This document shows, one piece after another, positions 34,588-43,742 of a stretch of DNA of 64,000 bases. Made by a program: the position numbers and the translations under genes. Each line of letters opens with the position of its first letter. Within the stretch, counting starts at the first letter, position 1. Under the pieces are notes generated by a model that saw nothing but the letters and a program-made list of their open reading frames with translations, did not search any database and was not told the DNA's origin. Source of the stretch: Bradyrhizobium sp. AZCC 1719 (GTDB taxonomy: Bacteria; Pseudomonadota; Alphaproteobacteria; Rhizobiales; Xanthobacteraceae); the NCBI RefSeq assembly GCF_036924525.1, contig NZ_JAZHRU010000001.1, positions 897,001 to 961,000 on the forward strand, given 5' to 3'.

Positions 34588-36378
34588 TCACGCCTCCCGA
34601 TACCAGCTCGCGAGCTGCCACAGATCGTTGTCCCAGCCGGAGATATGCGCGGTCAGCTTGCCGCCGAGCGCGGCGACCCGGGTGCGGGAGACGATGGGTT
34701 GGATGTGATTGTCTGACACGACGAGGTCGTTGAGCTTGATGAACAGCGCCGCGCGCTTCACCGCGTCGAGCTCCCGCTCGGCCTGCTTGTAGATCTCGTC
34801 GTATTCCTTGCTTTGCCAGCGCGAGACATTGCGCCCCTGCCACTTGTTTTCCTTGTTCGCCACCTGCCACGACACATACTGGTTCATGAAGAACTGCGGA
34901 TCGGCCTGCGGCATGGTGGTGTTGTACATCTGCGCGTCGCAGTAGAAATGCGTGTAGGTGTCGGGATTGGCGGCGTCGGAGGAGAAGAACACCGATCCCA
35001 CCACCGACTTCAGTTCGACGTCGATGCCCGCTTTCTGGCACGCCTGCTTGACGATGGCCTGGGTCTTCTGCCTGGGCGCATTGATCGAGGTCTGGAACAC
35101 GAACTTCAGCCGCTTGCCGTCCTTGGCGCGAATGCCGTCGCCGCCCTTTTTCCAGCCGGCGGCCTCGAGGATCTGGTTGGCCTTCTCGATGTTGAACTCG
35201 AATTTGGTGTTCTTCGACCGGAAGCGTTCCGGGTTGTTGAGGAAGTTCGCGGTAGCCCGCGCCGTGCGGCCATAGATGTGTTTCTCGATCGACGCGCGAT
35301 CGATCAGGAGATTGATGGCCTGGCGCACGGCCGGATCGCTGAACAGCGGATGTTTGGTCTTGATGCTGGCGCGCTCGCCGTCGACCTCGACCGCGGGATC
35401 AGTCGAGTTGAGCTGTATGAATTCGACATTGCCAGACGGGGTGATGTTCACCCTGCCCTTTCCGGCGGCTTCCAGCCTCAGCAGGATATCCTCTTCGACC
35501 AGCATGTTCCAGGCATAGTCGTATTCGCCGGACTGCAGCACCGCGCGCGCCGCCGACACCGCGTCGCCGCCGCCCTTGACCTCCACCTCATCGAAATGCG
35601 GCCGGTTGGCGACGTGGTAGTTGGGATTGATCTTGCCGCGGAGCATGTCGCCCGGCTTGAAATCCGCGAACAGATAGGGGCCGGTGCCGACCGGCTTCAG
35701 ATTGTTCGGCGCCTCGCGCGACTTGGCGCCGACGTAATCCTTGAACAGATGCTTCGGGATGATCATGCCGTAATTGCCAACAAAGGCATCGGCCCAGAAC
35801 GGAGTCGGCTTGGCAAAGGTGAGGCGGACGGTGAACTCGTCGATCTTCTCGACCGTAATGTCCTTGTAGTTGGCAATCGAGACCGCCGCGGTCTCCGGTG
35901 TTTTGGCATATTCCCAGGTGAAGACGACATCGTCGGCCGTGAACGGCATGCCGTCATGCCATTTGACGCCGCGTTTCAGCTTCCAGACCACCGAGCGGCC
36001 GTCCTCGGACAATCCATGATTCTCCTTGCTAGGAACCTCGGCAGCGAGGATCGGGACCAGATTGCCGTCGCCATCCCATCCCGCCAGCGGCTCGTAAAAG
36101 ATCCGGCAGCCTTCCTGGTCCTTGGTGCCGACGGCGAAATGAGGATTGAGCAGGGTGATGGCCTGCCAATACATCAGTTTCAGCACGCCGCCGCCGCCGG
36201 CCTTGGTCGGCTTGTAGGGAAGTGCGGTCGCAGCCATCGCGACACCCGAATGGCTCAGCATCATCCCGGCCATCGGCGCCGTAAGACCTGCGGCGATCAT
36301 TCGCTGGACAAAGGTCCGCCGCGACAGCCGGCCGGTCTTGACGTCTGCAATCAGGTCTCGAAGTTCCCGTTCTTTCAT
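34588..36378 (-). CDS. Peptide-type ABC transporter substrate-binding protein (SBP family 5)
   Basis: A 596-residue periplasmic binding protein with a TAT-like leader (SRRTFVQRMIAAGLTAP, cleavage near AMA at 49). Family blocks include WKLKRGVKWHDGMPFTADDVVFTWEY, GTGPYLFADFKPGD, FSDPAVRQAINLLIDR, and QILEAAGWKKG. It should bind an oligopeptide-like or other solute and hand it to a permease, but no permease or ATPase gene is next to it, so it is an orphan here. The 3' end has a decayed duplicate at 32852-32951. It is divergent from the Kelch gene. Confidence 0.88.
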   Translation of the reverse strand: MKERELRDLIADVKTGRLSRRTFVQRMIAAGLTAPMAGMMLSHSGVAMAATALPYKPTKAGGGGVLKLMYWQAITLLNPHFAVGTKDQEGCRIFYEPLAGWDGDGNLVPILAAEVPSKENHGLSEDGRSVVWKLKRGVKWHDGMPFTADDVVFTWEYAKTPETAAVSIANYKDITVEKIDEFTVRLTFAKPTPFWADAFVGNYGMIIPKHLFKDYVGAKSREAPNNLKPVGTGPYLFADFKPGDMLRGKINPNYHVANRPHFDEVEVKGGGDAVSAARAVLQSGEYDYAWNMLVEEDILLRLEAAGKGRVNITPSGNVEFIQLNSTDPAVEVDGERASIKTKHPLFSDPAVRQAINLLIDRASIEKHIYGRTARATANFLNNPERFRSKNTKFEFNIEKANQILEAAGWKKGGDGIRAKDGKRLKFVFQTSINAPRQKTQAIVKQACQKAGIDVELKSVVGSVFFSSDAANPDTYTHFYCDAQMYNTTMPQADPQFFMNQYVSWQVANKENKWQGRNVSRWQSKEYDEIYKQAERELDAVKRAALFIKLNDLVVSDNHIQPIVSRTRVAALGGKLTAHISGWDNDLWQLASWYREA

Positions 36379-36483
36379 GGGGCCGGCTCCTCACTGGTAC
36401 GAAATGCCTCGTAACTTTCAATCAAGGAAATGGATCAGGTCAGCGCGGACCTGTCAAAGCAGGATCCGGGGCCACCCCGTCAC

Positions 36484-36511
36484 GCCAAGTCCCGTCAGCC
36501 AAGTCCCGTCA
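36484..36511 (+). repeat. 14-bp tandem direct repeat
   Basis: GCCAAGTCCCGTCA occurs twice head to tail in the divergent gap (36379-36625) between the solute-binding-protein and Kelch genes. It lies next to the short motif shared with 31783 and 34524. It may be a regulatory site or a recombination scar. Confidence 0.8.
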
Positions 36512-36625
36512 AGCATCACCTGCAATTGAGTGCATCGGCGCGACAGTTCCCGGCTTTGTTGTCTTGACCGGGCTAGGCTTTGTTACAACCTTTGATGATC
36601 CAGCCACTTTAGCTGAGGAGCTCTC

Positions 36626-37792
36626 ATGTCGTCGACATCCGATCTGCCGCGTCTGAACAGGAGAGCTTTCGTTGCCGTGGTTGCCGGCGCGACAGTCGGT
36701 TGCGTGCCGGCGCTCGCCCAGCATGCGGGCCATGGCACGCCGTCAGGCACAGCGCTGCCTGAAGCAGCGCCCTCCTCCGATCCGTTCGCCCGGCTTCAGG
36801 GTGGCACGCCACATCACCTCACCACCGAGCAGATCGCCCAGCGAAAGGTGGACAGTCCGGCGCCGCAGGGCCCGCAGGGGCGCTGGACGCCGAAGGCGGC
36901 GTTGCCGCTGCCGCGAAGCGAAATGGCCTGGGCCACCGCCTGGGCGGGGCGCATGCATATTGTCGGCGGCTATGGCGAAGGCCGTGTCGATCGCGCCTAT
37001 CATCATGTCTACGATCCGAAGGACGACCGATGGTTCAACGCCGCGCCATTGCCGCGCGGCGCCAACCATGTTGCCGTCGTGGCGGATGCGGGGCGTGTCT
37101 ACGCGCTCGGTGGATTCATCGAGCAGAATCGCAATCCGGATCCGAATGCGTTTTTCTACGACGTGGCTGCCGACAAGTGGACGACGATCGCGCCCTTGCC
37201 GCGCTCGCGTGGCGCTGCCGCGGCAGTCGCACTCGATGGTAAGATCCATCTTATCGGCGGCGCCGGCGCGCCCACCAACGAGCGCGCCAGCGTCGGCTGG
37301 CATGAGGTCTATGATCCGCAAACCGACAAGTGGGAAATCCGGAAAGCGCTCCCCGCCGCGCGCGACCATGTCGGCGCCGTCGCCTATAACGGCATGATCC
37401 ATATCATCGGCGGTCGCTTCAACACCTTCGAATACAACACCGATCTTCATCACGTTTACCTGCCCGTATCAGACACCTGGAAGGAGCGCGCGCCGCTGCC
37501 TACGGCGCGTTCGGGCCATGGCCTCGTCGTCTACCGCGACCGCTTGTTCGCTATGGGCGGCGAATACGGCGTGCAGGATAGAGGCCAGATCTCGCAAGGC
37601 GTCGTATTCGGTCAGATGGAGAGTTACGATCCGAAAGAGAACACCTGGCAGTCCCATGCGCCGATGCTGACACCGCGGCACGCGGTCGGCGCCACCACGA
37701 TCGGCGATACCATCTACGTTGCCGGCGGAGGCGCGGTGACGGGCGGCGCGGTCCAGTCCTCCGTGCACGAGGCGTTTACGCTTGCGGCTTGA
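36626..37792 (+). CDS. Exported six-bladed Kelch-repeat protein
   Basis: A 388-residue protein with a TAT-like leader (RLNRRAFVAVVAGATVG, cleavage near LAQ at 31) and a His-rich start of the mature chain. Six Kelch units follow, each with the GG and aromatic pattern: GRMHIVGGYGEG, GRVYALGGFIEQ, GKIHLIGGAGAP, GMIHIIGGRFNT, DRLFAMGGEYGV, and DTIYVAGGGAVTG. It is a periplasmic beta-propeller that should bind a protein or sugar partner. It is divergent from the solute-binding protein. Its 5' region has a decayed copy at 31783. Confidence 0.88.
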   Translation: MSSTSDLPRLNRRAFVAVVAGATVGCVPALAQHAGHGTPSGTALPEAAPSSDPFARLQGGTPHHLTTEQIAQRKVDSPAPQGPQGRWTPKAALPLPRSEMAWATAWAGRMHIVGGYGEGRVDRAYHHVYDPKDDRWFNAAPLPRGANHVAVVADAGRVYALGGFIEQNRNPDPNAFFYDVAADKWTTIAPLPRSRGAAAAVALDGKIHLIGGAGAPTNERASVGWHEVYDPQTDKWEIRKALPAARDHVGAVAYNGMIHIIGGRFNTFEYNTDLHHVYLPVSDTWKERAPLPTARSGHGLVVYRDRLFAMGGEYGVQDRGQISQGVVFGQMESYDPKENTWQSHAPMLTPRHAVGATTIGDTIYVAGGGAVTGGAVQSSVHEAFTLAA

Positions 37793-38129
37793 TTGCGACC
37801 TCGTCGCCGACCACGCGAAGGTCGATCCTGCCGATCAGATCGGAACGAAGCGCCTCGGCTTCGCTGATGGCGGCCATGGTCTGCCGCAAGGTGCTGACGT
37901 TCGAGCCGAGCGACACGATGCCGCCCAGCACCGCGGCAATCGAGCCGAGCGCGGCGACCTGATTGGACCCGAGCAGGCCAAGCATCGTGACGAGCATCAA
38001 TCCGGCTCCAGCAGCGATTACCGACTTCGAAACCAGCGTGATCTTGCGGCAGCGCTCGGCGATCTCGGCCAGCTCCTCGAGCCGCGCTTCGATCCGCGAA
38101 ATCTCGTCACTCGGGTCGTCCTCGTCCAT
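37776..38129 (-). CDS. Small two-span membrane protein with N-terminal coiled coil
   Basis: A 117-residue protein. An N-terminal acidic helix (SDEISRIEARLEELAEIAERC) is likely a coiled coil, followed by two membrane segments (SVIAAGAGLMLVTMLGLLG and VAALGSIAAVLGGIVSLG) and a soluble tail. The family is not recognised. The ATG at 38129 is preferred; a TTG at 38165 in the same frame is possible, and neither has a strong ribosome site. Its 3' end overlaps the Kelch gene by 17 bases on the other strand. Confidence 0.6.
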   Translation of the reverse strand: MDEDDPSDEISRIEARLEELAEIAERCRKITLVSKSVIAAGAGLMLVTMLGLLGSNQVAALGSIAAVLGGIVSLGSNVSTLRQTMAAISEAEALRSDLIGRIDLRVVGDEVAIKPQA

Positions 38130-38219
38130 CAATATCAAAATCCGGTTCTGCAGGGTTTGTTTCAAGAATCGTCGGCGGGCAGATCTCTTACCGCAATGAT
38201 ACGCCGATGCCCATCGGCC

Positions 38220-39170
38220 TCACTTCTCCTGCCTGTCATCCAGCCGCGGTCGTCCGGTCCACGCCCGATTGAGCCACCGGGTGGCCAGCTCGAGCCGCGG
38301 CTTTCCCTGCAGCCGCGCCTGCGCTTCGTGATAGGGGCCGACGTAGCGGAGGCGGGTCGGCAGGTGCGGATATAGGCGGCGTATCCACTTGAGCGCGCGA
38401 TCCGCGGCCTTCTGATCGCGTTCGTCGAGATCGAAGCCGAAGCCTGTGCGCAGCCGCTCGGGCAACATCTGTGCGCTCAGAGCCACGTACCAGCGCGGCG
38501 GCCGCAACCACGGACGTGCACCGGTCAAGATGTGGTGGGCCACGTCACGCGCCGCGGTGCTGACGGACAAGGTATCCGATCGAGCCATCGCGGCGTTGTA
38601 GTCGGCGAAGGATGACCAATCCGCCGGCAGGTCCGCAGGTCTCAGCCCGAACAATGCGCCGAACAGCCGGCTTTCGGCCCAATATTGCTCGCGCTCTTCG
38701 GGCGAGAGCGGAGGCAAGACGAGGTCGTGCGCGATGGCGGCAGTTTCGACGAGGGTGGCGTGAACCCAGCGCAGCGCGGCGATGTCGTTGGCATTGTAGG
38801 ATGACCCCTCGTCGAAGCGGCCGGCCGTTTCGGGCAACACGCCGGAGATCATCGCGTGCCGCCGATGCAGACGCCGGGCCGCGGCAGTCGCGCCATCGAG
38901 CGAACCGAACACCATTGTGAACATCAGCTCAAACGTTCGATGAAAGCGGCCGACCGGATCGGTAAAGGTGCGCGAGTGCTCGGCAATAGCGGTCGCGACC
39001 CAGGGATGCGCAAGTTGAAGCAGCAAGGCGCGCCCGGCTCCCAGAAAGATCACGGCTTCCCTGTCGATCCGCCACGTCATCGACGCCGGGCCAAAAATGC
39101 CCTCAGCCGACCCGGCAGCGCCGGCCCTGACGGCATCGAGAGTAACCTCTAGATCGCTTTCCGAGACCAA
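38220..39170 (-). CDS. Oxygenase MpaB-like (DUF2236) protein
   Basis: A 316-residue protein with the DUF2236 core: FGPASMTWRIDREAVIFLGAGRALLLQLAHPWVATAIAEHS, FHRTFELMFTMVFG, and the mid-protein helix with LRWVHATLVETA, which holds the conserved His of the heme-binding type. Family members include rubber-cleaving latex-clearing proteins and the mycophenolic-acid oxygenase MpaB. The substrate here is unknown. No signal peptide is present. It lies next to, but probably not in operon with, the MFS gene on the same strand. Confidence 0.85.
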   Translation of the reverse strand: MVSESDLEVTLDAVRAGAAGSAEGIFGPASMTWRIDREAVIFLGAGRALLLQLAHPWVATAIAEHSRTFTDPVGRFHRTFELMFTMVFGSLDGATAAARRLHRRHAMISGVLPETAGRFDEGSSYNANDIAALRWVHATLVETAAIAHDLVLPPLSPEEREQYWAESRLFGALFGLRPADLPADWSSFADYNAAMARSDTLSVSTAARDVAHHILTGARPWLRPPRWYVALSAQMLPERLRTGFGFDLDERDQKAADRALKWIRRLYPHLPTRLRYVGPYHEAQARLQGKPRLELATRWLNRAWTGRPRLDDRQEK

Positions 39171-39227
39171 TTGGCAAACCTTCGAGAGAGATCGACCTGT
39201 TTTTCGCGACGCGGATTCTACCGTAAC

Positions 39228-40412
39228 TCAGCGTGCGCGGGCAGAGATATCCCGAGCATCGGTAAAGCCAAACCAGGCGAGCGGCAACGCGAGGCCGCAA
39301 AGCACCGCCATCGCAACGAACGCCCCTCCGCCATACCTGGCATAGAAAAGCCCAGAAAGCAGCGTTAGTGCGGCCGTCACCACGCCTGAACCAAACGCAT
39401 AGATTGCCTGAGCCGTTGCGGCCATTCTGGCGGGGACAAGAGCTGCCATCAACCGCATGCAAGAAAGATGCAGCAGTGCGAACGTCAATCCGTGCAGCGG
39501 CTGCACCATCGCAAGCGCCACGACGGAAGTCGTCGTCCCCGCAACCGACCAGCGGATGATTCCACCTGCTGCCGCCAACGCCGCTGCACCACGCGCGCCG
39601 AACCGGTTGAGCAAGGCCGGGCCGATCAGAAAGAACACGATGACTTCCGCGGCGACGGCCTCCGACCACAAGACGCTTATGACGGAGGTGTCTATTCCGG
39701 CATTGCTCCATCGGATCACCGCAAAGGCGTCATGCATGGCGTGGCTGCCATAGATCAGAGCCGAGACGAGGATCAGGATTCGGAATCGCGCGATCCCAAG
39801 GAGTCCACGAACCTCGCTCGCAAGCTGCGATGTGTCGGTATGCGGCGCGGATGGAGCTGAAACCCTGGGCACCAGCGCGGTTGCCCCAGCGGCAGCGACA
39901 AGCAGGGCTGCGTTCAGCCAGATCACACGCGTCAGGTCAGTAGACGTGATGAGTTGCCCGATGAGCAGCGTACCGCAGACGAAAGCCGCCGATGCCGAAC
40001 CGCGGATCCAGCCATATTCGAACAGCCGCCCCGCGATCTGCGGCCTGGCCGCGTTGACCGACAACGCGTCGGCTATCGACGTCGTAGGAGCCAATGCCAC
40101 GGCTTGAACCAGCGCCAGAAGCAGCAACAGCCAGAAGCCATCGGCCGGCAGCAACGCCACAGCCGTTGCTGCTGCCAGGGCGGCGCAGAATGCGAGCACG
40201 AGGCGCAGCGATTGCAGGAAGTCTGCAAACATCCCGACGAGTGGACCGGCGACAAGACGCGCAAGCAACGCAGCCGCCAGTATCAAGCCGATCTGCTCGA
40301 ACGTCAGCGCTCTGGTTTCAAAAAACTTCGGCCAGAACGGCGATGCCACGCCGAACGCCGCGTACAACGCGGCGTAAAGAGCGATGTAGGCGACCGGCCC
40401 AGGAACGCGCAT
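39228..40412 (-). CDS. MFS transporter (HcaT/LacY-like)
   Basis: A 394-residue membrane protein of about twelve segments. The N-terminus (YIALYAALYAAFGVASPFWPKFFETRALTFEQIGLILAAA) is typical of the MFS_1_like group that includes phenylpropionate (HcaT) and sugar symporters. A central cytoplasmic loop separates the two six-helix halves. The substrate is unknown. It is followed on the same strand by the MpaB-like gene, 57 bp on. Confidence 0.85.
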   Translation of the reverse strand: MRVPGPVAYIALYAALYAAFGVASPFWPKFFETRALTFEQIGLILAAALLARLVAGPLVGMFADFLQSLRLVLAFCAALAAATAVALLPADGFWLLLLLALVQAVALAPTTSIADALSVNAARPQIAGRLFEYGWIRGSASAAFVCGTLLIGQLITSTDLTRVIWLNAALLVAAAGATALVPRVSAPSAPHTDTSQLASEVRGLLGIARFRILILVSALIYGSHAMHDAFAVIRWSNAGIDTSVISVLWSEAVAAEVIVFFLIGPALLNRFGARGAAALAAAGGIIRWSVAGTTTSVVALAMVQPLHGLTFALLHLSCMRLMAALVPARMAATAQAIYAFGSGVVTAALTLLSGLFYARYGGGAFVAMAVLCGLALPLAWFGFTDARDISARAR

Positions 40413-40534
40413 TTCTGAAAGTTCCCCTCGGTAGAATTACGGCCACAAAGAACACTGCTCTGCCGTAGTTCATCCGCGAAATCTCCACATCCAACTTCTA
40501 TCCGACCGGCCTTCTCACAAATGGATGGAAGTTG

Positions 40535-41569
40535 ATGCGATATCTTTTCGCCGCCGTGATTGCTGTGTTCGTAGTCGCGGTGGATTTTGAAAGTTCCAAC
40601 ATCAGGTCAGTATCGGGACTATCTTTCGTTGTTGCCGAAGCGCAATCGGAACCTGCCACGACGTCGAATTCTCACACAGGAACTGTGACCGCGTCGGTTG
40701 AGCATTCACAAGAACCGGGCGCAACAAACGTCGTCACGGCGCCGTACGAGTCGGCAACGACAGCAGATGCCGCGGCTCATGCGGTCGCCTCGATAAAGGA
40801 GGAGGCCGCGCCAGCGAACCCGATCTGCGAGGCGGTCAGGACTGCCGCCGAGGAACACGATATTCCGATCGGGTTTCTCGTGCGCCTGCTCTGGCAGGAA
40901 AGCAGGTTTAAAGCGGCGGAGGTCAGTTCGGCAGGCGCGCAGGGCATTGCGCAATTCATGCCGCGAACGGCGGTCGAAATGGGCTTGAAAGACCCGTTCG
41001 ATCCGCTGCAGGCGATTCCTGCGTCGGCAAGATTTCTTCGCAAGCTTCATGATCAGTTCGGAAATCTCGGGCTTGCGGCGGCAGCGTACAACGCGGGCGG
41101 CGGCAGGATCGCGAAGTGGCTATCGCGGCGCGGCGCCTTGCCGAAGGAAACGCGCGCTTACGTCAAGATCATTACCGGCAACAAGGCGGAGGCCTGGACG
41201 GACGCAAACAATACTGTCCACATGCCGACGGACCTTCCGGATAAGGCGCCATGTGAAGGAGTCGGTGGCCTGTCGAAGGAAGACCAGATCGCCGAAATTC
41301 CGGTCGATCTGGCGCCTTCCATCAGCGGAATGGTGCTAAAGGCTGATGTTGCCGAAGAGAGCCACGCGGCTCTTAAAAAGCGGCGAGTTGTTGCAAGCCG
41401 AACCGCAAGGGCCGTACGTACGGCGTTCCGGAATGCAAAAACCCGGGTAACCCGGCTGGCAGCAAAGGCTGCGACACGGAAGCCCGGCAAGCAATCCGCT
41501 ACCCGCGTTGCGTCGGCCGCCGGCAGCGGCAACCGGACAAAGTCATCGAAGGCATCGCGGGAATTGTAG
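40535..41569 (+). CDS. Exported lytic transglycosylase (SLT type) with basic tail
   Basis: A 344-residue protein with an N-terminal membrane or signal segment (LFAAVIAVFVVAVDF), a polar Thr/Ala-rich linker to about residue 90, a Slt-type domain (about 95-200), and a basic C-terminal tail rich in Arg, Lys and Ala from about 275. The catalytic Glu is E122 in RLLWQESRFKAAE, followed by SSAGAQGIAQFMPRTA and LAAAAYNAGGGRI. It should cleave peptidoglycan glycan strands. The ATG at 40535 directly follows an in-frame TTG. A clean terminator follows. Confidence 0.9.
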   Translation: MRYLFAAVIAVFVVAVDFESSNIRSVSGLSFVVAEAQSEPATTSNSHTGTVTASVEHSQEPGATNVVTAPYESATTADAAAHAVASIKEEAAPANPICEAVRTAAEEHDIPIGFLVRLLWQESRFKAAEVSSAGAQGIAQFMPRTAVEMGLKDPFDPLQAIPASARFLRKLHDQFGNLGLAAAAYNAGGGRIAKWLSRRGALPKETRAYVKIITGNKAEAWTDANNTVHMPTDLPDKAPCEGVGGLSKEDQIAEIPVDLAPSISGMVLKADVAEESHAALKKRRVVASRTARAVRTAFRNAKTRVTRLAAKAATRKPGKQSATRVASAAGSGNRTKSSKASREL

Positions 41570-41596
41570 GCTCGGGTACTTGCCAGTTGATACGCG

Positions 41597-41627
41597 AAAA
41601 AAAGCCCGCATTGCTGCGGGCTTTTTG
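41597..41627. terminator. Rho-independent terminator, bidirectional
   Basis: AAAAAGCCCGCA pairs with TGCGGGCTTTTT around a four-base loop, with a T-run on both strands. It lies between two convergent genes: the transglycosylase and the His/Tyr-rich protein. Confidence 0.93.
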
Positions 41628-41642
41628 TCTCGCCGGCCTGTC

Positions 41643-41948
41643 TTACCAGCGGCCGGTGCCGAAGCTGAAGGTTACGCCGGGACCGCCGCCGTAATAGCGG
41701 GGACCGCCGTAGTAGCCGTACCGGCGCGGCGCGTAGTAGCCGTAGCTATCGTAGTACGGGCGATAGTGCCGGTGGTAACCCCAGTGCCGATGACGCCAGT
41801 GGCGGCGATGGGCGCTGAAGTCAGTGGAAGACTGCACGGTATCCGTCGAAGGTTTCGCCTTCACCGCATTGTCGGCGGCGTTGGCGGCGGAACCGCCGAT
41901 CAGCGCAGCAGCACCAACGGCAAATACGATGGCTAGTTTCTTCATCAT
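41643..41948 (-). CDS. Small exported His/Tyr/Gly-rich protein
   Basis: A 101-residue protein with a signal peptide (IVFAVGAAALIGGSAANA). The mature chain has a His/Arg/Trp stretch (HRRHWRHRHWGYHRHY) and a Tyr/Gly stretch (YYAPRRYGYYGGPRYYGGG). The first might bind metal or polyanions. TGGAG precedes the double ATG. The type is common in rhizobial genomes; its role is unknown. Confidence 0.78.
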   Translation of the reverse strand: MMKKLAIVFAVGAAALIGGSAANAADNAVKAKPSTDTVQSSTDFSAHRRHWRHRHWGYHRHYRPYYDSYGYYAPRRYGYYGGPRYYGGGPGVTFSFGTGRW

Positions 41949-42088
41949 CGAACTCCAGTGATTGTGTCGACTCTACCGAGTCTAATCACCGCAACACGCG
42001 CACGTTCCTGTCTGCGACATTACGTCTGCGACAGCTCCTTGAACAAACATTCATGAATATGAACGGCAGTTCCTTCGACAGCCGCGCA

Positions 42089-42922
42089 TCACGCGCCGGA
42101 ATCGCTGGCGTTGGGATAGAATAACTGCTCGCCGCTGATCTTGTAGCCAGCGATCGCCTTCTGTCCCTCTGGTGATACCAGCCAGTCGATGAATCGCTGG
42201 CCGAGATCCTTCTTGACGCTCGGATGCTTTTCCGGATTCACCAGCATGACGCCGTACTGGTTGAACAGGCGCTTGTCGCCTTCGACGGCAATTCCGAGGT
42301 CGCCACGATTCTTGAACGACAACCAGGTGCCGCGATCGGCGAGCACATAGGCGTTCGAGGCCGAGGCGGTGTTGAGCGCAGCGCCCATGCCCTGCCCGAT
42401 CTCCTTGTACCAGGGGCCCCTGTCCTTGGCGATGTCGATGCCGGCGACCTTCCAGAGATTGAGCTCGGCCTGATGCGTGCCGGACTTGTCGCCGCGCGAG
42501 ATGAAATCGGCAGCCTTGGCCTTGATCGCGGAGACCGCAGCAACGATGTCCTTCGAACCCTTGATGCCGGCGGGATCGCTCTTCGGCCCGATCAGGATGA
42601 AATCGTTGTACATCACGGGATGGCGCCTGACGCCAAAACCTTCGGACACGAATTTCTCTTCCGCAGGTTTGGCGTGGACGAACACGACGTCGGCATCGCC
42701 GCGGCGGCCGGTATCGAGCGCTTGTCCCGTGCCCTGCGCCACCACCTTCACGTCGATGCCGGTCCTGGCCTTGAACATCGGCAGGATGTGAGCGAACAGG
42801 CCGGAATCCTGCGTCGAGGTGGTCGAGGCCACTACGATCGATTTATCCTGCGCGATGGCGTGGCTTGCGAATGCGAGGGCGGCGGTCGCCGCAACCAGCA
42901 AGCGGCGGGTGAGCATCTTCAT
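42089..42922 (-). CDS. tupA: Tungstate ABC transporter substrate-binding protein
   Basis: A 277-residue periplasmic binding protein with signal peptide (LLVAATAALAFASHAIA). The mature N-terminus carries VVASTTSTQDSGLF, the TTSTxxSGL motif that distinguishes TupA tungstate-binding proteins from ModA and WtpA. Other blocks are GDADVVFVHAKPAE and ISRGDKSGTH. It should pick up tungstate with high affinity. It is the last gene of a tupB-tupC-tupA operon; a palindromic repeat separates it from tupC. Confidence 0.88.
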   Translation of the reverse strand: MKMLTRRLLVAATAALAFASHAIAQDKSIVVASTTSTQDSGLFAHILPMFKARTGIDVKVVAQGTGQALDTGRRGDADVVFVHAKPAEEKFVSEGFGVRRHPVMYNDFILIGPKSDPAGIKGSKDIVAAVSAIKAKAADFISRGDKSGTHQAELNLWKVAGIDIAKDRGPWYKEIGQGMGAALNTASASNAYVLADRGTWLSFKNRGDLGIAVEGDKRLFNQYGVMLVNPEKHPSVKKDLGQRFIDWLVSPEGQKAIAGYKISGEQLFYPNASDSGA

Positions 42923-42944
42923 TTGCTTCCTCTTTCTTTAGTTT

Positions 42945-43014
42945 GCGCATGATCTTTTCGGAAAGCCGGTGACCACTTTGCACTCACGTGGCCCTCCGGG
43001 TCCGGATCATGCGC
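42945..43014. repeat. Palindromic repeat between tupC and tupA
   Basis: GCGCATGATC (42945-42954) pairs exactly with GATCATGCGC (43005-43014), about 50 bases apart. The style (CGGAAAGCCGGTG inside) is one I associate with a repeat family in Bradyrhizobium. It overlaps the tupC stop codon by one base and could lower or set the tupA mRNA level. Confidence 0.78.
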
Positions 43015-43742
43015 TAAATCAATAGTTCGCCGGCAAGGAACGCCCTCGCCTCCGCGGTTTGCGGCGCGTCGAAGAACGCTGCGGCTGCACCGGTTTCGAC
43101 AATACGGCCGCGGTGAAGCATGACGACTTCGCCGGCGAGCCTGCGCGCTTCGCCGAGATCATGGGTCGCCATCACGACCTTGATGTTGCGCTCGCTCACA
43201 GTGCGAATGATGTCTTCCACCGCCTTGGTGGCGATGGGATCGAGGCTCGCGGTCGGCTCGTCCAAAAACAGCACCGCCGGATCGCGCGCGAGCGCGCGCG
43301 CCAGCGCCAGCCGCTGCTGCTCGCCGCCGGAGAGCCTTCGCGCCGCGCGGTCGGCGAGCGCGTGCAAGCCGACCAGTTCGAGCAACTCGGCTATGCGTCG
43401 CGCATGCTCCGCGCGCGCGATGCCGGCGGCGCGGAGCGCAAAACGGAGATTGGCGCTAGCGCTGCGCCGGAGCATCGCCGGGCGCTGAAACACGATCGCG
43501 CGCTTGAGCGGCGGGACATGTTCGAGCCCGCCCCAGGTGATGCGCCCGCGCGACGGCGCGAGCAGCCCCATCGCGAGACGCAGCATCGTCGATTTGCCCG
43601 AGCCGTTGGGGCCGATCAATACCGTGGGCGGGCCCGGCGCCAGCGTGAGCGCGATGTCGTCGAGGATCGTGACCCCGCCAGCCGTAACCGTCACGCCATG
43701 GAATTGGATCGGCAGTTCGCTCGAAGGCGCGCGCATGGTCAT
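43014..43742 (-). CDS. tupC: Tungstate ABC transporter ATP-binding protein
   Basis: A 242-residue ABC ATPase with Walker A IGPNGSGKST (about 43-52), Q-loop VFQRP, signature LSGGEQQRLALARAL, Walker B VLFLDEPTASLD and the switch His in ATHDLGEA. It powers the tup importer. Its ATG overlaps the tupB stop (ATGA), so the two are translationally coupled. No C-terminal molybdate-binding domain is present, as usual for TupC. Confidence 0.9.
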   Translation of the reverse strand: MTMRAPSSELPIQFHGVTVTAGGVTILDDIALTLAPGPPTVLIGPNGSGKSTMLRLAMGLLAPSRGRITWGGLEHVPPLKRAIVFQRPAMLRRSASANLRFALRAAGIARAEHARRIAELLELVGLHALADRAARRLSGGEQQRLALARALARDPAVLFLDEPTASLDPIATKAVEDIIRTVSERNIKVVMATHDLGEARRLAGEVVMLHRGRIVETGAAAAFFDAPQTAEARAFLAGELLI

